Origin: an uncultured Bacteroidales bacterium
GTDB taxonomy: Bacteria > Bacteroidota > Bacteroidia > Bacteroidales > UBA932
DNA length: 64,000 nucleotides
Direction of reading: 5' to 3'
Assembly: GCA_944326225.1 (NCBI GenBank)
Contig: CALVDI010000002.1
Location: 1 to 64,000, forward strand
The translations under genes were made by a program, and so were the position numbers. Below the pieces are notes generated by a model. It was given only the letters and a program-made list of their open reading frames with translations, was not told the DNA's origin and made no database searches. Below, piece by piece: positions 62,142 through 64,000 of the stretch. The first letter of the stretch is position 1. Every line of letters begins with the position of its first letter.

Positions 62142-64000
62142 ATGGAGAATTTGGTTATCGTGGAGTCTCCCGCCAAGGCGAAGACGATAGAAAAAATATT
62201 GGGAAAGGATTATACAGTGCGTTCCAGTTTCGGCCATATAAGGGATCTGGCCAAGAAGAATCTAGGTATAGACATCGAGCACGGCTTCACTCCTCAGTAC
62301 GAGGTGTCGCCGGACAAGAAAAAAGTCGTGGCCGATCTGAAGTCGGCCTCCGACAAGGCTGCGGTGGTATGGCTGGCATCCGATGAGGACCGTGAGGGAG
62401 AGGCCATAGCGTGGCATCTGAAGGAGACCCTGGCTCTGGATCCGTCCCGCACCCGCCGTATAGTCTTCCATGAGATTACCAAGGACGCTATTCTCAATGC
62501 CATAAAGACCCCCAGGGACGTGGACATGAATCTGGTGATGGCCCAGCAGGCCCGCAGGGTACTGGACCGTCTGGTGGGCTTTGAGCTCTCGCCCATTCTC
62601 TGGAAGAAGATAAAGCCGTCGCTCTCGGCCGGCCGCGTGCAGTCGGTGGCCCTCCGCCTGATAGTGGAGCGGGAGCGGGAGATCAACGCATTTGATTCCA
62701 AACCCTATTTCAGGGTAGAGGGCGTGTTTGTCCCTGAGAAATTGAAAGGCGGCAGGAGCTCCGCCAATAAGGTCATAGGAGTGCTGGACCGCAGGTTTGA
62801 CTCGCAGCAGGAGGCCGAGGCTTTCCTTGAGAGCTGCCGGGGCTGCGTGTTTACCGTAGGTTCGGTGGAGAAGAAAGAGGTCTCCAAGTGTCCGGCTCCT
62901 CCGTTCACTACCTCGTCCCTTCAGCAGGAGGCCGCCCGTAAGTGCGGATTCTCGGTCAGCCAGACCATGTCCATAGCGCAGCATCTGTATGAGTCCGGAC
63001 TGATTACCTACATGCGTACCGATTCCACGACTCTGTCGAAGCTCGCCATAGGTGCGGCCAAGTCCTGGATCACTGACAATCTGGGAGCGCAGTATCACAA
63101 GGCCCGCCAGTACAAGACAGGTGTAAAGGGTGCTCAGGAGGCGCACGAGGCCATCCGTCCGACATATATCGCCAATACCGAGATTGAGGGTACGGCTGCC
63201 GAGAAAAAGCTCTACAGCCTTATCTGGAAGCGCACGGTGGCCTCACAGATGGCCGATGCCCGCCTGGAGAAGACGGATATAACCGTGGTAGGAGACAGGA
63301 TTAAGGAGCATTTCGACGTGACCGGCTCCACGGTGCTGTTTGACGGTTTCCTTAAATTATATATGGAGTCGTCCGACGATGACGCTCCTTCGGGAGACGA
63401 GGAGAGGATGCTTCCTCCTCTGGCCGTCGGAGATCTCATGCTGAGGGACACGATAACCGCCATGCAGAAGTACACCGTACATCCTCCCAGGTATTCCGAG
63501 GCCTCGCTGGTCAAGAAGATGGAGGAGCTGGGCATAGGCCGTCCCTCCACGTATGCACCGACTATCTCCACTCTCCATCAGAGAGGTTACATCCTGCGGC
63601 AGGACCGCAAGGGCGAGGAGAGGACAGTGACAGTGCTCACCCTGAAAGGAGACGACATAGCGCGCTCGGGCAAGAAGGAGACGACTGGCTCGGAGAAAGG
63701 CCGTCTGTGTCCTCAGGACATAGGCGTGATGGTCACGGACTTCCTGGAAAAGGCGTTCCCGTCCATCATGGACTATGGCTTTACCGCCAGGGTGGAGACG
63801 GACTTCGACAAGGTGGCTGCCGGAAAACTGGTGTGGAACAAGATCGTGGCGGACTTCTACAGGCCTTTCCACGAGAAGGTGGAGGAGACCATAAGCGAGA
63901 GCGCTCCTGTGAAGACCCGCAAGGTGCTCGGGACTGATCCGGCTACGGGCAAGACGGTGATAGCCCGTATGGGACGTTACGGCTCGGTGGTGCAGATAGG
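62142..64000 (+). CDS. topA: DNA topoisomerase I (5' part, cut by window edge)
   Basis: An open frame of 619 codons runs from ATG 62142 to the window end without a stop. The product begins ENLVIVESPAKAKTIEKILG. The Toprim acidic motif is ASDEDREGEAIAWHL. The catalytic tyrosine is Tyr290 in LITYMRTDSTTLS. Later marks are EAHEAIRPT, LEELGIGRPSTYA-like (MEELGIGRPSTYAPTI) and GRYGSVVQIG at the end of the window. It relaxes negative supercoils as a type IA enzyme. The C-terminal zinc or repeat region lies outside. It is divergent from the PBP1A gene with 89 bases between the starts. Confidence 0.97.
   Translation, partial: MENLVIVESPAKAKTIEKILGKDYTVRSSFGHIRDLAKKNLGIDIEHGFTPQYEVSPDKKKVVADLKSASDKAAVVWLASDEDREGEAIAWHLKETLALDPSRTRRIVFHEITKDAILNAIKTPRDVDMNLVMAQQARRVLDRLVGFELSPILWKKIKPSLSAGRVQSVALRLIVEREREINAFDSKPYFRVEGVFVPEKLKGGRSSANKVIGVLDRRFDSQQEAEAFLESCRGCVFTVGSVEKKEVSKCPAPPFTTSSLQQEAARKCGFSVSQTMSIAQHLYESGLITYMRTDSTTLSKLAIGAAKSWITDNLGAQYHKARQYKTGVKGAQEAHEAIRPTYIANTEIEGTAAEKKLYSLIWKRTVASQMADARLEKTDITVVGDRIKEHFDVTGSTVLFDGFLKLYMESSDDDAPSGDEERMLPPLAVGDLMLRDTITAMQKYTVHPPRYSEASLVKKMEELGIGRPSTYAPTISTLHQRGYILRQDRKGEERTVTVLTLKGDDIARSGKKETTGSEKGRLCPQDIGVMVTDFLEKAFPSIMDYGFTARVETDFDKVAAGKLVWNKIVADFYRPFHEKVEETISESAPVKTRKVLGTDPATGKTVIARMGRYGSVVQI

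Overview
The window looks like a chromosomal segment of a member of the Bacteroidales (Bacteroidetes) with roughly balanced GC. Supporting signs are: TAnnTTTG -7 boxes (sometimes with an upstream TTTG/TTG) in front of many genes; many lipoproteins carrying BACON-type domains; an OstA-like/SurA-like block behind guaB; a purH-mreBCD-PBP2-rodA block; and a tRNA without an encoded CCA. The genus cannot be fixed from sequence reading alone. No gene-free stretch exceeds about 250 bases. No integrase, transposase, CRISPR array or phage gene was seen.

Layout. 1-2.7 kb: a minus-strand trio (radical SAM start, YhcH/YiaL-like protein, DUF4105 membrane protein) divergent from an NlpC/P60 hydrolase. 2.7-8.8 kb: small conserved protein, guaB, two SurA-like chaperones and an OstA-like protein with a nested 108-bp tandem repeat. 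8.9-16.8 kb: one tightly packed run of histidine-degradation genes (hutH, hutI, fused ftcD) followed 1 nt later by fatty-acid genes fabH-fabF-fabZ-fabG; urocanase (hutU) and an acyl carrier protein are absent. 16.8-30.5 kb: a zone of paralogous BACON-type lipoproteins interleaved with a redox/outer-membrane group (DsbD-like reductase, two Omp28-like thioredoxin lipoproteins, a TlpA-like thioredoxin and a beta-barrel candidate). 30.5-35.4 kb: a minus-strand polysaccharide operon (capsule glycosyltransferase, FrhB-like ferredoxin protein, pyruvyl transferase-family protein, two tandem GT14-like glycosyltransferases) that runs by a 4-nt overlap into a BACON-type lipoprotein. The two GT14 genes share a 600-bp block that reads as identical and then diverge sharply at the C-terminus.

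35.4-44.4 kb: pyruvate:ferredoxin oxidoreductase, fabD, tRNA-Arg(CCG), an HdeD-like membrane protein, then a plus-strand set (small lipoprotein, WG-repeat protein, exported unknown protein, patatin-like lipase). 44.4-49.7 kb: lipoprotein plus M6 metalloprotease pair and gcvP. 49.8-57.0 kb: the cell-elongation block purH-mreB-mreC-mreD-PBP2-rodA. 57.1-64 kb: ispD, prmC, ddl, a bifunctional PBP1A and the 5' part of topA.

How it fits together. Several genes converge on one-carbon and purine metabolism (ftcD, gcvP, purH, guaB) and on envelope building (fab genes, OstA/SurA-like proteins, mre/PBP/ddl, ispD for undecaprenyl precursors, surface glycan genes). The most unusual features are the hut-fab gene run, the mosaic GT14 pair, the expanded BACON lipoprotein family with its redox partners, and the homogenised repeat in the OstA-like protein. 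Functions are assigned from motifs and gene order by reading; no database search was run.
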